Positions 25,470 to 35,007 of a stretch of 64,000 bases of DNA are shown here, piece after piece. The stretch is taken from positions 7,108,501 to 7,172,500 of the forward strand of contig NZ_WBXN01000004.1 of assembly GCF_008973465.1 (NCBI RefSeq), in the 5' to 3' direction. Numbering within the stretch: the stretch's first letter is position 1; each line of letters opens with the position of its first letter. Position numbers and translations under genes: made by a program. The DNA comes from Streptomyces sp. SS1-1 (GTDB lineage: Bacteria > Actinomycetota > Actinomycetes > Streptomycetales > Streptomycetaceae). The notes below the pieces were generated by a model. It was given only the letters and a program-made list of their open reading frames with translations. It did not search any database and had not been told where the DNA came from.

Positions 25470-27602
25470 ATGCTGAAGCGGACCGCGATCCTGCGCCGGG
25501 CGGTGCGCGTGACGCTCGCCGCGTCCCTGGGCTTCTACACCTGCCTGTACGGCTTCGACGAGCCCGTGCTCGCCCTGTACGCCCTCTTCGCGCCGATCTC
25601 GCTGGGCCTGCTGTCCACGATCCCGGGGTCCGGGCGGCAGCGGGCCGAGATCATGCTGAAGGCCCTGCCCGTCGGCCTCGCGCTGGTGGCGCTCGGGACC
25701 GCGCTGGCCGTGCACACCTGGGCGGCCGTGCTCGGCATGCTCGTCGTGGGCTTCGGGCTGGCCTTCGCGGCCGTCGCGGGTCCCCGCCCGGCCGGGGCAG
25801 CCCCCGCGCTCCAGCTGTTCTACATCCTCGCCTGCTTCCCGCCGTACGACCCGGACGCGCTGGGGTCGCGGCTGGCGGGACTCTCCCTCGGCGTGCTGGC
25901 GCTGGTGCTGTGCGAGCTGTTCGTCCTTCCGGACCCGCCCGACCCGACCTACCGGGCCGCCCTCGCGGCGGCGCTGCGCACGGCACGCGAGGCCGTCACG
26001 GGGGAGACCGTGCTCTGCGCGCAAGCCCTGCGGGAGGCGGGCGCACGGCTGCGGCTGTCCGAGGTGGCGCCCGCGCAGCGGCCCGCCGGACCCGGACGCG
26101 CCCAGCGCGGGCTGGCGCAGGCGGGGACCGCCACCCGCCGGCTCCTCGAACAGCTGGCCCATCTGACCGATACCGGAGAGCTGCGCGCCCTCGCCACCAC
26201 CGAGAGCCCGGGAACTCGGGGCGACCGGGCCCTGCGCTCGCTCCTGCCACGGGTGACGGACCTGCTCGACGCGACCGCCACCGCGCTGCGCACCGGCCGC
26301 ACCGCGCCCGGCCCGCACCGGATGGACGAGGCCATCGAGGACTTCCAGCGCGTCCGCGCCCGGCAGGCCGCCGGACCGGCCGACGAGGTGCCGCCCGCGG
26401 ACGTACTGCGCCGGCAGGCGCTGCTGCTGTTGCTCGCCGAGTCCGTGCGCACCCTGGAGATCGCCGTGCGGGTCGCCCTCGACGGGCGGCGCACCGCGCC
26501 CGTCGACCCGCCGGTGCTGTTCTGGTACACGTACAGCACCACCCCGCGGCTGTGGCTGCGCCGGATCACCGGGAATCTGACACCGCGCTCCGTGAAGTTC
26601 CACAACGCGCTGCGCGTCGCGCTGGCCCTGGCCGCGGCCCGGCTCGTGGCCGGGTCGCTCGACCTGGACCACGGCTTCTGGGTGCTGCTGGCCGTGCTCA
26701 CCCTGAGCCGGACCACCGTCGGCGAGACCTGGGCGGCCATCCGCCTCGCCGTCCTCGGCAACCTGCTCGGCGCCGTCGCCGCCGGCGCGCTGCTCATCGG
26801 GCTGGGCCGGCACACCGACGCCTACGCCGCGCTGCTGGCCCCCGCCATGCTGCTCGCGTTCTCCGTCGGACCACTGCTCGGCATCGCCTGGGCGCAGGGG
26901 CTGTTCACCCTGGTGGTGTCCTCGGCGTTCGCCCAGATCACCCCGGCGTCCTGGCAACTGGCCGAGGCCCGCATCGTGGACGTCGTCACCGGCAGCGCGA
27001 TCGGCCTGCTGTGCGGACTGCTCGCCTGGCCGGCCGGAGCGCGGGCGGAGGTGCGCCGCACCATGGCGGGACTCCTGCGCGCGTGCGGCCCCCTGATCCA
27101 GGGCACCGCCGGCATGCTCGCCGCCCTGCCCCCCGGGTCGGTGCCGCCCCCGCCGGCGGCGACCGCCCTGCACCGGTACCGGCTCGCGGAGGCCGCCTAC
27201 GCGCAGTTCCGCAGCGAACCGGGCGGCGGCGGGCACGGCGGGGCCGACTGGCAGGCCGTCCTGATGACCGCGCACCACGTCTTCCTGGGCGCCCAGTGGC
27301 TGCCCCGCTTCGACCTGCCCGTCGCCGCGCTGCCGCCGTCCGCGGCCGACCGGGAACGGGCCGGAGCACGGGCCCTCGCCGAGACCACCGACCGGCTGGC
27401 CGCGCTGTGCGCCGGTGAACCGCCGCCGCCCCGGCGGACGGAGCCCCCGGCCGAGCGTCCGCCGGGGCGGCCCACGCCGGCACTCGTCGACCTCGACATC
27501 TGGCTGCGCGGCCTGGCGGCCCAGCTCGGCCGGATCGAGTCCCGGCTGCCCGGCGCGCTCGCCTCCGGCGGCGGCGCGAGCGGGCGAAACCCCGTGCCGT
27601 AG
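25470..27602 (+). CDS. FUSC-family membrane protein
   Basis: 710 residues with the duplicated aromatic-acid-exporter architecture. An N-terminal six-helix block (about 1-160) and a C-terminal FUSC block (about 365-535; FHNALRVALALAAARLVAG, FWVLLAVLTLSRTTVGETW, RLAVLGNLLGAVAAG) are separated by a cytoplasmic helical region. The GFWVLLAVLT...G-R hallmark is clear. Relatives include YccS and AaeB, thought to export aromatic or lipophilic acids. The ATG at 25470 follows GGGAGGA. It is divergent from the AI-2E permease (154-bp gap). It is followed by the carotenoid operon after 264 bp with no terminator obvious. Confidence 0.87.
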   Translation: MLKRTAILRRAVRVTLAASLGFYTCLYGFDEPVLALYALFAPISLGLLSTIPGSGRQRAEIMLKALPVGLALVALGTALAVHTWAAVLGMLVVGFGLAFAAVAGPRPAGAAPALQLFYILACFPPYDPDALGSRLAGLSLGVLALVLCELFVLPDPPDPTYRAALAAALRTAREAVTGETVLCAQALREAGARLRLSEVAPAQRPAGPGRAQRGLAQAGTATRRLLEQLAHLTDTGELRALATTESPGTRGDRALRSLLPRVTDLLDATATALRTGRTAPGPHRMDEAIEDFQRVRARQAAGPADEVPPADVLRRQALLLLLAESVRTLEIAVRVALDGRRTAPVDPPVLFWYTYSTTPRLWLRRITGNLTPRSVKFHNALRVALALAAARLVAGSLDLDHGFWVLLAVLTLSRTTVGETWAAIRLAVLGNLLGAVAAGALLIGLGRHTDAYAALLAPAMLLAFSVGPLLGIAWAQGLFTLVVSSAFAQITPASWQLAEARIVDVVTGSAIGLLCGLLAWPAGARAEVRRTMAGLLRACGPLIQGTAGMLAALPPGSVPPPPAATALHRYRLAEAAYAQFRSEPGGGGHGGADWQAVLMTAHHVFLGAQWLPRFDLPVAALPPSAADRERAGARALAETTDRLAALCAGEPPPPRRTEPPAERPPGRPTPALVDLDIWLRGLAAQLGRIESRLPGALASGGGASGRNPVP

Positions 27603-27866
27603 CGCGGGAACGCACCCGGGCGGTGGTCCACTGGGAGTCCGTTCCACTCCGTCATGTCCCGGTTCGGGCCCGCGAGGGACGCGGGGACACCGGGTGAGCC
27701 GCGGGCTCTCAGGGGTACGCGGGGCTCACCTTCGCGGCCGTGTTCGGCCCATGGAGTGCATTCGACCGGCAGACCGAGCAGGCGGGGAACACATGGGCGC
27801 ATCCACACCCGAGGCGTCGGCAGAAGTGCAGGTGTGCAGGTGACGGAGAGTGAGAAGGGGCCGCGC
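27603..27866 (+). promoter_or_regulatory. Presumed crtEIB promoter region
   Basis: 264 bp without a convincing gene. It must hold the crtE promoter. A small inverted repeat GGAGT/ACTCC occurs near 27633-27649. I see no copy of the LitR-type palindrome found at 37573-37599, consistent with crt genes being driven by LitS rather than bound by LitR directly (inference). Confidence 0.35.
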
Positions 27867-29000
27867 ATGCTGGAACTGAGGCCGACGGCGGCCGACGCGG
27901 CCCGCGCGCCGGCGACAGCCCTCGACGCGGCCCGCGGTGTCGACGCCGTACTGGACGACGTCCTGGACGCGCGACTGCGGCAGGCCCACCAGGTGGACCC
28001 GGTCTTCGCCGAGGACGTCGCCGGCCGGGTCGCCGGCCTGATCCGCCGCGGCGGCAAACGGCTGCGCACCGCGTTCGTCTGGTGCGGATGGCGGGCGGCC
28101 GGCGGCACGGGCGACGCCGCCGCGGTCCTGCGTACCGGCGCCGCCCTCGAACTCCTCCAGGCGTGCGCCCTCATACACGACGACCTGATGGACGGCTCAC
28201 CGCTGCGCCGGGGCGGCCCCACCATGCACGTGGAGCTGGCCCGGCTGCACGGCGCCGCCCGGATGACCGGCTCGGGGGAGGCGTTCGGCGCCTCCGCCAC
28301 CGTCCTCGCCGGCGACCTGGCGCTCGCCTGGGCCGACGACCTGCTCACCGAGACGGCGCTGCGCCTCCCGCAGGGCCCGCGGCTGTACGAGGAATGGCGG
28401 GCCATGCGCGGCGAGATGGTCGCCGGGCAGTACCGCGACCTGCACGCCCAGGCCACCGGCGCGTCCGGTGTCGAGGAGGCGCTGACCGTCGCCACCCTGA
28501 AGAGCGCCCTCTACACCGTCGAGCGGCCCCTCGCGCTGGGCGCCGCGCTCGCCGGGGCAGACGTCCGCACCGTGGACGCGCTGCGCCGCGCCGGACGGGA
28601 CGCCGGGCTCGCCTTCCAGCTGCGCGACGACCTGCTCGGCGCGTTCGGCGACCCCGCGCTCACCGGGAAGCCCGCCGACGACGACCTGCGCGGCCGCAAG
28701 CTGACCTATCTGCTCGCCGTCGCCGTCCGGCTCGCCGCCGCGTCCGGTGACGAGGAGGTCGTGGCGGCGCTCGCCGCCGACCCCTCACCCCGGCCGGACG
28801 CCGCCGTCGAACGGATGCGCAAGGCACTGGAGTGGACCGGCGCCCGCGCGCTCACCGAGACGAAGATCGCCGAACTGGCCGCCGCGAGCCTGCGGCACTT
28901 CGAGGGCACCGGCGCGGACACCGCCGTACGCGAGGAGTTCGCCGCGCTGGTCGCGCGCGTCTCGGGCGGCGTCCCGCAGCGGACGGAGGACATCGCGTGA
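27867..29000 (+). CDS. crtE: Geranylgeranyl diphosphate synthase
   Basis: 377-residue prenyltransferase that extends FPP/IPP to C20-PP for carotenoids. The first aspartate-rich motif is in ACALIHDDLMDGSPLRRGGP, of the DDxxD family form, and the second is FQLRDDLLGAFGD. GGKRLRTAFV and MVAGQYRDLHAQ are further conserved blocks. I start at ATG 27867 (GAGAAGG upstream); a GTG at 27840 in frame is possible and would add nine residues. First gene of crtE-crtI-crtB-Rieske; the stop overlaps crtI as GTGA. Confidence 0.93.
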   Translation: MLELRPTAADAARAPATALDAARGVDAVLDDVLDARLRQAHQVDPVFAEDVAGRVAGLIRRGGKRLRTAFVWCGWRAAGGTGDAAAVLRTGAALELLQACALIHDDLMDGSPLRRGGPTMHVELARLHGAARMTGSGEAFGASATVLAGDLALAWADDLLTETALRLPQGPRLYEEWRAMRGEMVAGQYRDLHAQATGASGVEEALTVATLKSALYTVERPLALGAALAGADVRTVDALRRAGRDAGLAFQLRDDLLGAFGDPALTGKPADDDLRGRKLTYLLAVAVRLAAASGDEEVVAALAADPSPRPDAAVERMRKALEWTGARALTETKIAELAAASLRHFEGTGADTAVREEFAALVARVSGGVPQRTEDIA

Positions 29001-30571
29001 GGACCGTACCGGGACCGACGGAACACGTCGTCGTCGTGGGCGCCGGCCTGTCCGGCCTCGCCTGCGCCCTCCATCTGCTGGGCGCCGGACGCCGGGTCAC
29101 CGTCGTCGAACGCGACGCCGGCCCCGGCGGCCGGGCCGGACGCGTCCAGCTCGGCCCGTACGCCGTCGACACCGGGCCCACCGTCCTGACCATGCCCGAC
29201 CTGGCCGACGAGGCGTTCGCGGCGGTCGGCGACAGCCTCGCCCGGCACGTCGACCTGATCCCGCTGCACCCCGCCTACCGGGCGCGGTTCGCCGACGGCA
29301 GCGCGCTGGACGTGCACACCGACGGTGCCGCGATGGAGGAGGAGGTGCGGCGGTTCGCCGGACCGGCCGAGGCGGCCGGCTACCGGGACCTGCGGGACTG
29401 GCTGGAACGCCTGTACCGGGCGCAGATGGGCCGCTTCATCGACGCCAACTTCGACTCCCCGCTGCAGCTCCTCGGCCCCGACCTGGCCCGGCTCGCCGCC
29501 CTCGGCGGCTTCGGCCGCCTCGACCGGCGGATCGGCCGTTTCCTCGGCGACGAGCGGCTGCGGCGTGTCTTCTCCTTCCAGGCCCTGTACGCCGGAGTCG
29601 CCCCCGCCCGCGCCCTCGCGGCCTACGCCGTCATCGCCTACATGGACACGGTCGCCGGCGTCTGGTTCCCGCGCGGCGGCATGCACGCCCTGCCGCGCGG
29701 CATGGCCGACGCGGCCGCCGGGGCCGGCGCCGACCTGCGCTGGTCCGCCGAGGTGGAGTCGCTGGAGCAGTCCGGCGGCCGGGTCCGCGCCGTCCGTCTC
29801 GCCTCCGGGGAACGCATCGCCTGCGACGCGGTGGTCCTGAGCTGCGAACTGCCCGACGCCTACCGGCTCCTGGGCCGCACCCCGCGCCGCCCGGTCCCGC
29901 TGCGGCACTCCCCGTCCGCGGTCGTCCTGCACGCCGGCACCGACCGCACATGGTCCGGACTCGCCCACCACACCCTGTCCTTCGGCGCGGCCTGGGAGTC
30001 CACCTTCGACGAACTCACCCGCACGGGCGCCCTGATGAGCGACCCTTCCCTGCTCATCACCCGCCCCACCGCCCACGACCCCGGCCTCGCCCCGCCCGGA
30101 CGGCATCTGCACTACGTCCTGGCCCCCTGCCCGAACACCGACGTCGGCCCGTCCGCGCCCGCCTGGCGCGACCTCGGCCCCCGCTACCGGGACAGTCTGG
30201 TCGCCACCCTCGAACAGCGGGGCCTGACGGGCTTCGACGCGAGCGTCCAGGAGGAGATGCTGGTCACCCCGCTGGACTGGACCGCCCAGGGCCACGCGGC
30301 GGGCAGCCCCTTCTCGGTCTCCCACACCTTCGCGCAGACCGGCCCGTTCCGGCCCCGCAACCTCCTGCGCGGCCTCGACAACGCCGTCCTGGCCGGCTGC
30401 GGAACCACCCCCGGGGTGGGCGTGCCCACGGTCCTCGTCAGCGGCAAGCTCGCCGCCGCCCGCATCACCGGCGTCACCGCGCGCCGCCGCCCGCCCCGCG
30501 CCCGTACCCTCCCGCCGACCGGGCGCACCGCGCCCGCCCCGACCGTACGAGGTACCGATGTCCCGTCGTGA
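28997..30571 (+). CDS. crtI: Phytoene desaturase
   Basis: 524-residue FAD enzyme converting phytoene to lycopene at the membrane. The FAD site is VVVGAGLSGLACALHLLGAG with the following ERDAGPGGRAGR. The bacterial CrtI C-terminal signature is AGCGTTPGVGVPTVLVSGKLAA, and YAVIAYMDTVAGVWFPRGGMH lies in the middle. A Pro/Arg-rich tail of about 30 residues after the core is unusual. The GTG at 28997 overlaps crtE, and the 3' end overlaps crtB by 14 bp. Confidence 0.94.
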   Translation: MRTVPGPTEHVVVVGAGLSGLACALHLLGAGRRVTVVERDAGPGGRAGRVQLGPYAVDTGPTVLTMPDLADEAFAAVGDSLARHVDLIPLHPAYRARFADGSALDVHTDGAAMEEEVRRFAGPAEAAGYRDLRDWLERLYRAQMGRFIDANFDSPLQLLGPDLARLAALGGFGRLDRRIGRFLGDERLRRVFSFQALYAGVAPARALAAYAVIAYMDTVAGVWFPRGGMHALPRGMADAAAGAGADLRWSAEVESLEQSGGRVRAVRLASGERIACDAVVLSCELPDAYRLLGRTPRRPVPLRHSPSAVVLHAGTDRTWSGLAHHTLSFGAAWESTFDELTRTGALMSDPSLLITRPTAHDPGLAPPGRHLHYVLAPCPNTDVGPSAPAWRDLGPRYRDSLVATLEQRGLTGFDASVQEEMLVTPLDWTAQGHAAGSPFSVSHTFAQTGPFRPRNLLRGLDNAVLAGCGTTPGVGVPTVLVSGKLAAARITGVTARRRPPRARTLPPTGRTAPAPTVRGTDVPS

Positions 30572-31559
30572 ACTCGACGCCGCCCGGATCACCGACCCCG
30601 CGCTGCGCGACGCCTACCTGCGCTGCCGCACCCTCAACGCCCGCCACGGGCGCACCTACTTCCTCGCCACCCGACTGCTGCCGGTGGAACGCCGGTGTGC
30701 CGTGCACGCTCTGTACGGCTTCGCGCGCTGGGCCGACGACATCGTCGACGACCTCGACCGCGACCGCACCCCGGCCGAACGGGACGTGCTGCTGCGCCGC
30801 CTGGAGAGCGACCTCGCGCACGGACTGCGCACGGGCGGCGGCGACGAGCCCGTGGTCCGCGCCGTCGCCGACACCGCCGCCCGCTACGGCATCGACACCG
30901 CGCTGTTCGCCGACTTCATGGCGTCCATGCGGGCCGACCTGACCGTCACGGACTACCCGACCTACGCCGACCTGCGCGCCTACATGCACGGCTCGGCCGC
31001 GGTCATCGGCCTGCAGATGCTGCCGGTGCTCGGCACCGTCGTCCCCCGCGAGGAGGCGGCCCCGCACGCCGCGGACCTCGGTGTCGCCTTCCAGCTCACC
31101 AACTTCCTGCGGGACGTCGGCGAGGACCTCGACCGGGGCCGCGTCTACCTGCCGGCCGACCTGCTCGCCGCCCACGGGGTGGACCGGCCCCTGCTGGAGT
31201 GGAGCCGCCGCACCGGCCGGCGCGACCCGCGCATCCGCGCCGCGTTCACCGCCGCCGAGGCCCTGACCCGCGAGGTCTACCGGGCCGCGGAACCCGGCAT
31301 CGCCATGCTCGAACCTCGCGTACGCCCGTGCATCCGCACCGCGTTCACCCTGTACGGCGGCATCCTCGACGCCATCGCCGAGCAGGACCACGACGTCCTG
31401 CACCGCCGCGCGGTCGTCCCGGCCGGCCGCCGGGCGGCCACCGCCGCGGCCGGCGCGATCCGCATCCTCGCGGCCCGCCGGCACACCACCACCCGCGCCG
31501 CGCACCCGGCACCCCATGCCGGGCGCCCGGCGCCGCAGACGAAGGGGCAGGCAAGGTGA
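30558..31559 (+). CDS. crtB: Phytoene synthase
   Basis: 333-residue head-to-head condensing enzyme joining two GGPP into phytoene. Two Mg-binding aspartate motifs are seen: YGFARWADDIVDDLD (about 54-68) and NFLRDVGEDLDRGRVYLP. YMHGSAAVIGLQMLPVLG is the conserved middle. The last 40 residues are basic and Pro-rich, as in other Streptomyces CrtB. The ATG at 30558 lies inside the 3' end of crtI, and the stop overlaps the next GTG. Confidence 0.94.
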   Translation: MSRRELDAARITDPALRDAYLRCRTLNARHGRTYFLATRLLPVERRCAVHALYGFARWADDIVDDLDRDRTPAERDVLLRRLESDLAHGLRTGGGDEPVVRAVADTAARYGIDTALFADFMASMRADLTVTDYPTYADLRAYMHGSAAVIGLQMLPVLGTVVPREEAAPHAADLGVAFQLTNFLRDVGEDLDRGRVYLPADLLAAHGVDRPLLEWSRRTGRRDPRIRAAFTAAEALTREVYRAAEPGIAMLEPRVRPCIRTAFTLYGGILDAIAEQDHDVLHRRAVVPAGRRAATAAAGAIRILAARRHTTTRAAHPAPHAGRPAPQTKGQAR

Positions 31560-32560
31560 CCCGACGACCGGACGACGCCCGCTGGACCTCACCGCTGCGC
31601 TTCCGGCGCCCGCCGGACTGGGCACGACAGCGGCCCTCCTGGCGCGAGGCGCGCCCCGCGCTCATCGCCGACGCCCTCAAACGTGCCTCGGCCCGCCCCT
31701 CCGGCAACTGGTTCGTCGTCGGCGCCTCCCGCGACATCCGAACCGGCGAACGCCCCTACGGGCGCACGGTCGGCGGCGTCGAGGTCGTGCTGTGGCGCGG
31801 GCAGGACGGGACACCGCACGCCGGGTCCGGCATCTGCCCGCATCTGGGGGCGCCGCTGCGCGACAGCCGCGTGGTGTGCGGAACGCTGGTGTGCCACTGG
31901 CACGGACTCGCCCTGGACGGGGCGCCGTTCGCCGGCTGGGAGCCCTACCCCGTGCACGACGACGGCGTCCTCGTCTGGGTACGGCTGGACCAGGTCGGCG
32001 GCGAGGAGCCGCTGGAGCGGCCGGTGGTGCCGCGCCGCCCGGCGGGGGGCGCGCTGGACGCCGTGTTCACGGCGGTGGGGGAGTGCGAACCGCAGGACGT
32101 GGTCGCCAACCGGCTCGACCCCTGGCACGGCTCGTGGTTCCACCCGTACTCGTTCGTCGACCTCAAGGTGCTCGGCTCACCGGACGGCGACGGTGACGAC
32201 GCGTTCGTGGTCGACGTCTCCTTCCGGGCGCTGGGCTCCTGGGTGGTGCCGGTACGCGCCGAGTTCACGGCCCCCGACCCCCGCACCGTGTTGATGCGGA
32301 TCACCGAGGGCGAGGGGGCGACGTCCGTGGTCGAGACCCACGCCACGCCGCTGACCGCCGAGGGCGCGAGCAGGCCGCGCACCGCGGTCGTCGAGGCGGT
32401 CGTCGCCGCCTCCGACCGCCGCGGCTTCGCCCTGGCCAAGGCGGCCGCCCCCGCCCTCCGCCCACTGATCCGCCGCACGGCGGGCCGCCTGTGGCGCGAC
32501 GACCTGGCCTACGCGGAACGCCGCTGGACGCTGCGGAGCACGGGGCGCTTTCCCGGCTGA
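31556..32560 (+). CDS. Rieske iron-sulfur protein of the carotenoid operon (DUF5914-like)
   Basis: 334 residues. Rieske [2Fe-2S] ligands are visible as CPHLGAPL and CHWHGLALDG (C-x-H and C-x2-H). It is followed by a START-like catalytic half with PQDVVANRLDPWHGSWFHPYSFVDL, which could supply a mononuclear iron site. By position it matches the fourth gene (crtV) of the crtEIBV operon of other Streptomyces, but the published crtV annotation is a methylesterase and this sequence is clearly a Rieske protein, so I leave the symbol empty. It may hydroxylate or oxidise a carotenoid end group (inference). GTG at 31556 overlaps crtB. Confidence 0.85.
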   Translation: MTRRPDDARWTSPLRFRRPPDWARQRPSWREARPALIADALKRASARPSGNWFVVGASRDIRTGERPYGRTVGGVEVVLWRGQDGTPHAGSGICPHLGAPLRDSRVVCGTLVCHWHGLALDGAPFAGWEPYPVHDDGVLVWVRLDQVGGEEPLERPVVPRRPAGGALDAVFTAVGECEPQDVVANRLDPWHGSWFHPYSFVDLKVLGSPDGDGDDAFVVDVSFRALGSWVVPVRAEFTAPDPRTVLMRITEGEGATSVVETHATPLTAEGASRPRTAVVEAVVAASDRRGFALAKAAAPALRPLIRRTAGRLWRDDLAYAERRWTLRSTGRFPG

Positions 32561-32576
32561 GGGCTGACGGCTGTTA

Positions 32577-32619
32577 CGGCGCTCGGTGACAGGGGGCAAA
32601 CGCCCCAGCCCGAGCGCCG
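32577..32619. terminator. Two-level hairpin between converging crt operons
   Basis: A 10-bp outer stem (32577-32586 with 32610-32619) encloses a second 5-bp hairpin (32593-32606). It sits 17 bp after the Rieske stop and about 100 bp before the crtU stop, so it can end both crt transcripts. Confidence 0.82.
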
Positions 32620-32719
32620 CGCAGCCCCTCGCACACCGGGCGGGACGACGCCGGGCACGACCCTGACCAGGCCGCCCCCCCCGTGCAGTACCTCCGGGCG
32701 CGGCGCGTGCCCCGCACCC

Positions 32720-34276
32720 TCAGCGTCCCGCCACCGCCCCCAACGCCCGCAGCACCGCCGACCGGCCCGCGCGCGGCACCGTCCACAGGACCTGGCCGCG
32801 CACCCCCCGCTGGGCCAGCAGCACGTTGGCCGCGAGGAAGCCCGTCGTGGCGGCGCGTTCCATCAGGGCCACCGGGAGGTCGCAGCGGATGGCGTCCCCG
32901 GCCAGGGTCAGCCAGGGGTGCGGGGTGCGGACGCGGGGCCGGCGGTCGTAGGAACCCACCGGGAACAGGGGGCAGTCGGCACGCCACTCGTGGCGGGCGT
33001 CGATCACCCGTGCCTCCCGCGTTTCCGGGTACACCTCGTGCAGCCGTTCCAGGAGACCTCGTTCCACCTTCTCGTGCCGGCCGCCCGTGACCGCGTACGC
33101 ATGCAGTTCCACCACCGAGCCGCCGGTCCGGTGCGCCCAGCGCCGGGCCTCGCCCTCGTAGCGGTCGAGGACGCTGATGTTGTCGAGGCCGTCGTAGCCG
33201 CTGGTGCCGAGGAAGCCGGGCCGCTCCGGGCGGACGGGACGGTCCAGCCAGAGCCGGGACACGAGGAACGGCGGGGCCGTCCGCAGCGCGTCGATGTCCT
33301 CGCGCCAGTCGGCCGTCCCCAGACCGGGCGACGCGGCTACCAGCTGCCGCAGCGCACCGGGATCGAGCGCGAGCACCACCGCGTCGTGCGCCGTGGCCCC
33401 GGCGTCGGTCTCCACCTCGGCGCCGCCGCCCGCGCGGGGCTCCACGGTGTGCACGGGTGTGCCGGTGCGCACCACCGCGCCCAGCCGTTCAAGGTAGTCG
33501 CCCAGCGGCTCCCACAGCGCCTGCGGGAACGGTTCGTCGGGCACGTCGAACAGCAGGCCCTCGGACGACCCGAGGAAGTAGATGTGGAACATCAGCAGCA
33601 GCTCGGCCGCCGACAGCTCGTCGGGGTCGGCGAAGAAGCTCCGGGAGAACACCTCGAACGCCAGATGGTGCGCGGTCTCCGGGAACCGCACCCCGTCGAG
33701 GAAGCGCGTCGCGCTGACGTCGTCGAAGCGCTCGTACACCTCCGGCACCCGCACGTCGAGCAGCGGCAGGGCGGCGCGCGCGTTCATCGCGGCCAGGTCC
33801 CGCCAGCCGAACGTGGGGCTGAGGACGACGAAGCCGAGCGCGCTGAACGGCGGGGTGCGGGGCACCTTCGCGAAACTGTCGGTCAGGCCGCCGCTGTGCC
33901 GCAGCGGGTAGTCGGGCAGCGGGGTGAGCCGGTCCAGCCCGGGATCGGTGCGCCGCAGCAGGCCCCGCAGGTTGTAGTACTGGCGGAAGAACGCGTGGAA
34001 GCCACGAGTCATCGTGACCTCGGAGCCGTCCGTCAGCCGGGTGCGCGCACCGGCGAGCCGGCCGCCCAGGGACTCCTCCCGCTCGTACACGGTCACCCGG
34101 GCGCCCCGCTCGGCGAGCAGGGTGGCCGCGGCGAGCCCGGCGATCCCGCCGCCGATCACGGCGACGGACGGCGCGTCCCCGGGCGCGAACCGGTCCCGGC
34201 CCGGCGAGGGCATCAGCACCTCGGCCTTGCGGTCGCGGCCCCGGCGGGCGGCGGGGCGGCGGGTTCCGGCGTTCAT
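32720..34276 (-). CDS. crtU: Beta-carotene desaturase/methylase (isorenieratene synthase)
   Basis: 518-residue FAD enzyme that converts beta-ionone rings to aromatic phi-rings, giving isorenieratene. The N-terminal VAVIGGGIAGLAAATLLAERGARVTVYEREESLGGRL is the FAD fold, and TMTRGFHAFFRQYYNLRGLLRR is a CrtU hallmark. C-terminal LTLAGDAIRCDLPVALMERAATTGFLAANVLL closes the cofactor site. The ATG at 34274-34276 overlaps the crtT stop (ATGA) and has GGAGG upstream. A downstream Met at about residue 22 is less likely. Last gene of the leftward operon. Confidence 0.92.
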   Translation of the reverse strand: MNAGTRRPAARRGRDRKAEVLMPSPGRDRFAPGDAPSVAVIGGGIAGLAAATLLAERGARVTVYEREESLGGRLAGARTRLTDGSEVTMTRGFHAFFRQYYNLRGLLRRTDPGLDRLTPLPDYPLRHSGGLTDSFAKVPRTPPFSALGFVVLSPTFGWRDLAAMNARAALPLLDVRVPEVYERFDDVSATRFLDGVRFPETAHHLAFEVFSRSFFADPDELSAAELLLMFHIYFLGSSEGLLFDVPDEPFPQALWEPLGDYLERLGAVVRTGTPVHTVEPRAGGGAEVETDAGATAHDAVVLALDPGALRQLVAASPGLGTADWREDIDALRTAPPFLVSRLWLDRPVRPERPGFLGTSGYDGLDNISVLDRYEGEARRWAHRTGGSVVELHAYAVTGGRHEKVERGLLERLHEVYPETREARVIDARHEWRADCPLFPVGSYDRRPRVRTPHPWLTLAGDAIRCDLPVALMERAATTGFLAANVLLAQRGVRGQVLWTVPRAGRSAVLRALGAVAGR

Positions 34277-35007
34277 CGGGCCTCCTCCGGCCGCGCGGAG
34301 GAGCCGTTGCGGGCCAGGAAGGTGTGCACGATGCCGGTCTGCCACCCGGCGACGGGCAGCGCCCGTGCGTCCGTGAAGCCGGCCCGGGTCAGCCGGTCCG
34401 TGAACTCCGGGGCGGTGTCGAAGCCGAGGACGCTGTGCCCGAGGTGCCGGTACAGCGCGCGGTCACCCGTGAGCGTGCCCATCGGGACGATCACCCCGTC
34501 GCACACCGCGCGCCACAGCGCCCGGTGCGTCGCCGACCCGCTGAGGCTGTACTCGTGGACGGCGAGCCGCCCGCCCGGCCGCAGCAGCGAGGACCGGATG
34601 GTGCCGAGCACCTGGTCGGGGTCGGTGACGTTGCGGAACAGATAGGCGGCGAACACCGCGTCGTACGGGCCCTCGTCGTCCGTCACCGTCTCCTCGGCCG
34701 TCCGGTGCAGGAACCGCACCCGCTCCGGCCACGGCTTCTCCAGCGCCCGGCGCAGCATGCCGGCCGACGCGTCGACGGCGGTGACACGGGCGCGGGGCGC
34801 GGCCCGCAGCAGGGCGCGGGTGGAGGCGCCGGTGCCGCAGCCGAGGTCGAGGACGTGCAGCCCCTCACCGTCCCGGGGGAGCCGCAACCGGCGTGCCGAG
34901 CGCAGGAGTTCGGCGCGGTAGCCGGGGTTGAGCGCGGTGAGACGGTCGTAGGTGCCCGACGCGTGGTCGAAGGCGCGGGCCAGGTCGTGGTCGCGCAGCA
35001 GTGTCAT
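34273..35007 (-). CDS. crtT: SAM-dependent methyltransferase of the carotenoid cluster
   Basis: 244-residue class I methyltransferase, UbiE/COQ5-like. Motif I is VLDLGCGTGASTRALL, followed by VTAVDASAGML and YDAVFAAYLFRNVTDPDQVL. crtT lies between crtY and crtU in Streptomyces carotenoid clusters, as here. Its exact step is not settled; isorenieratene itself does not need it. The start overlaps the crtY stop as ATGA and lacks its own good ribosome site, pointing to translational coupling. Confidence 0.88.
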   Translation of the reverse strand: MTLLRDHDLARAFDHASGTYDRLTALNPGYRAELLRSARRLRLPRDGEGLHVLDLGCGTGASTRALLRAAPRARVTAVDASAGMLRRALEKPWPERVRFLHRTAEETVTDDEGPYDAVFAAYLFRNVTDPDQVLGTIRSSLLRPGGRLAVHEYSLSGSATHRALWRAVCDGVIVPMGTLTGDRALYRHLGHSVLGFDTAPEFTDRLTRAGFTDARALPVAGWQTGIVHTFLARNGSSARPEEAR

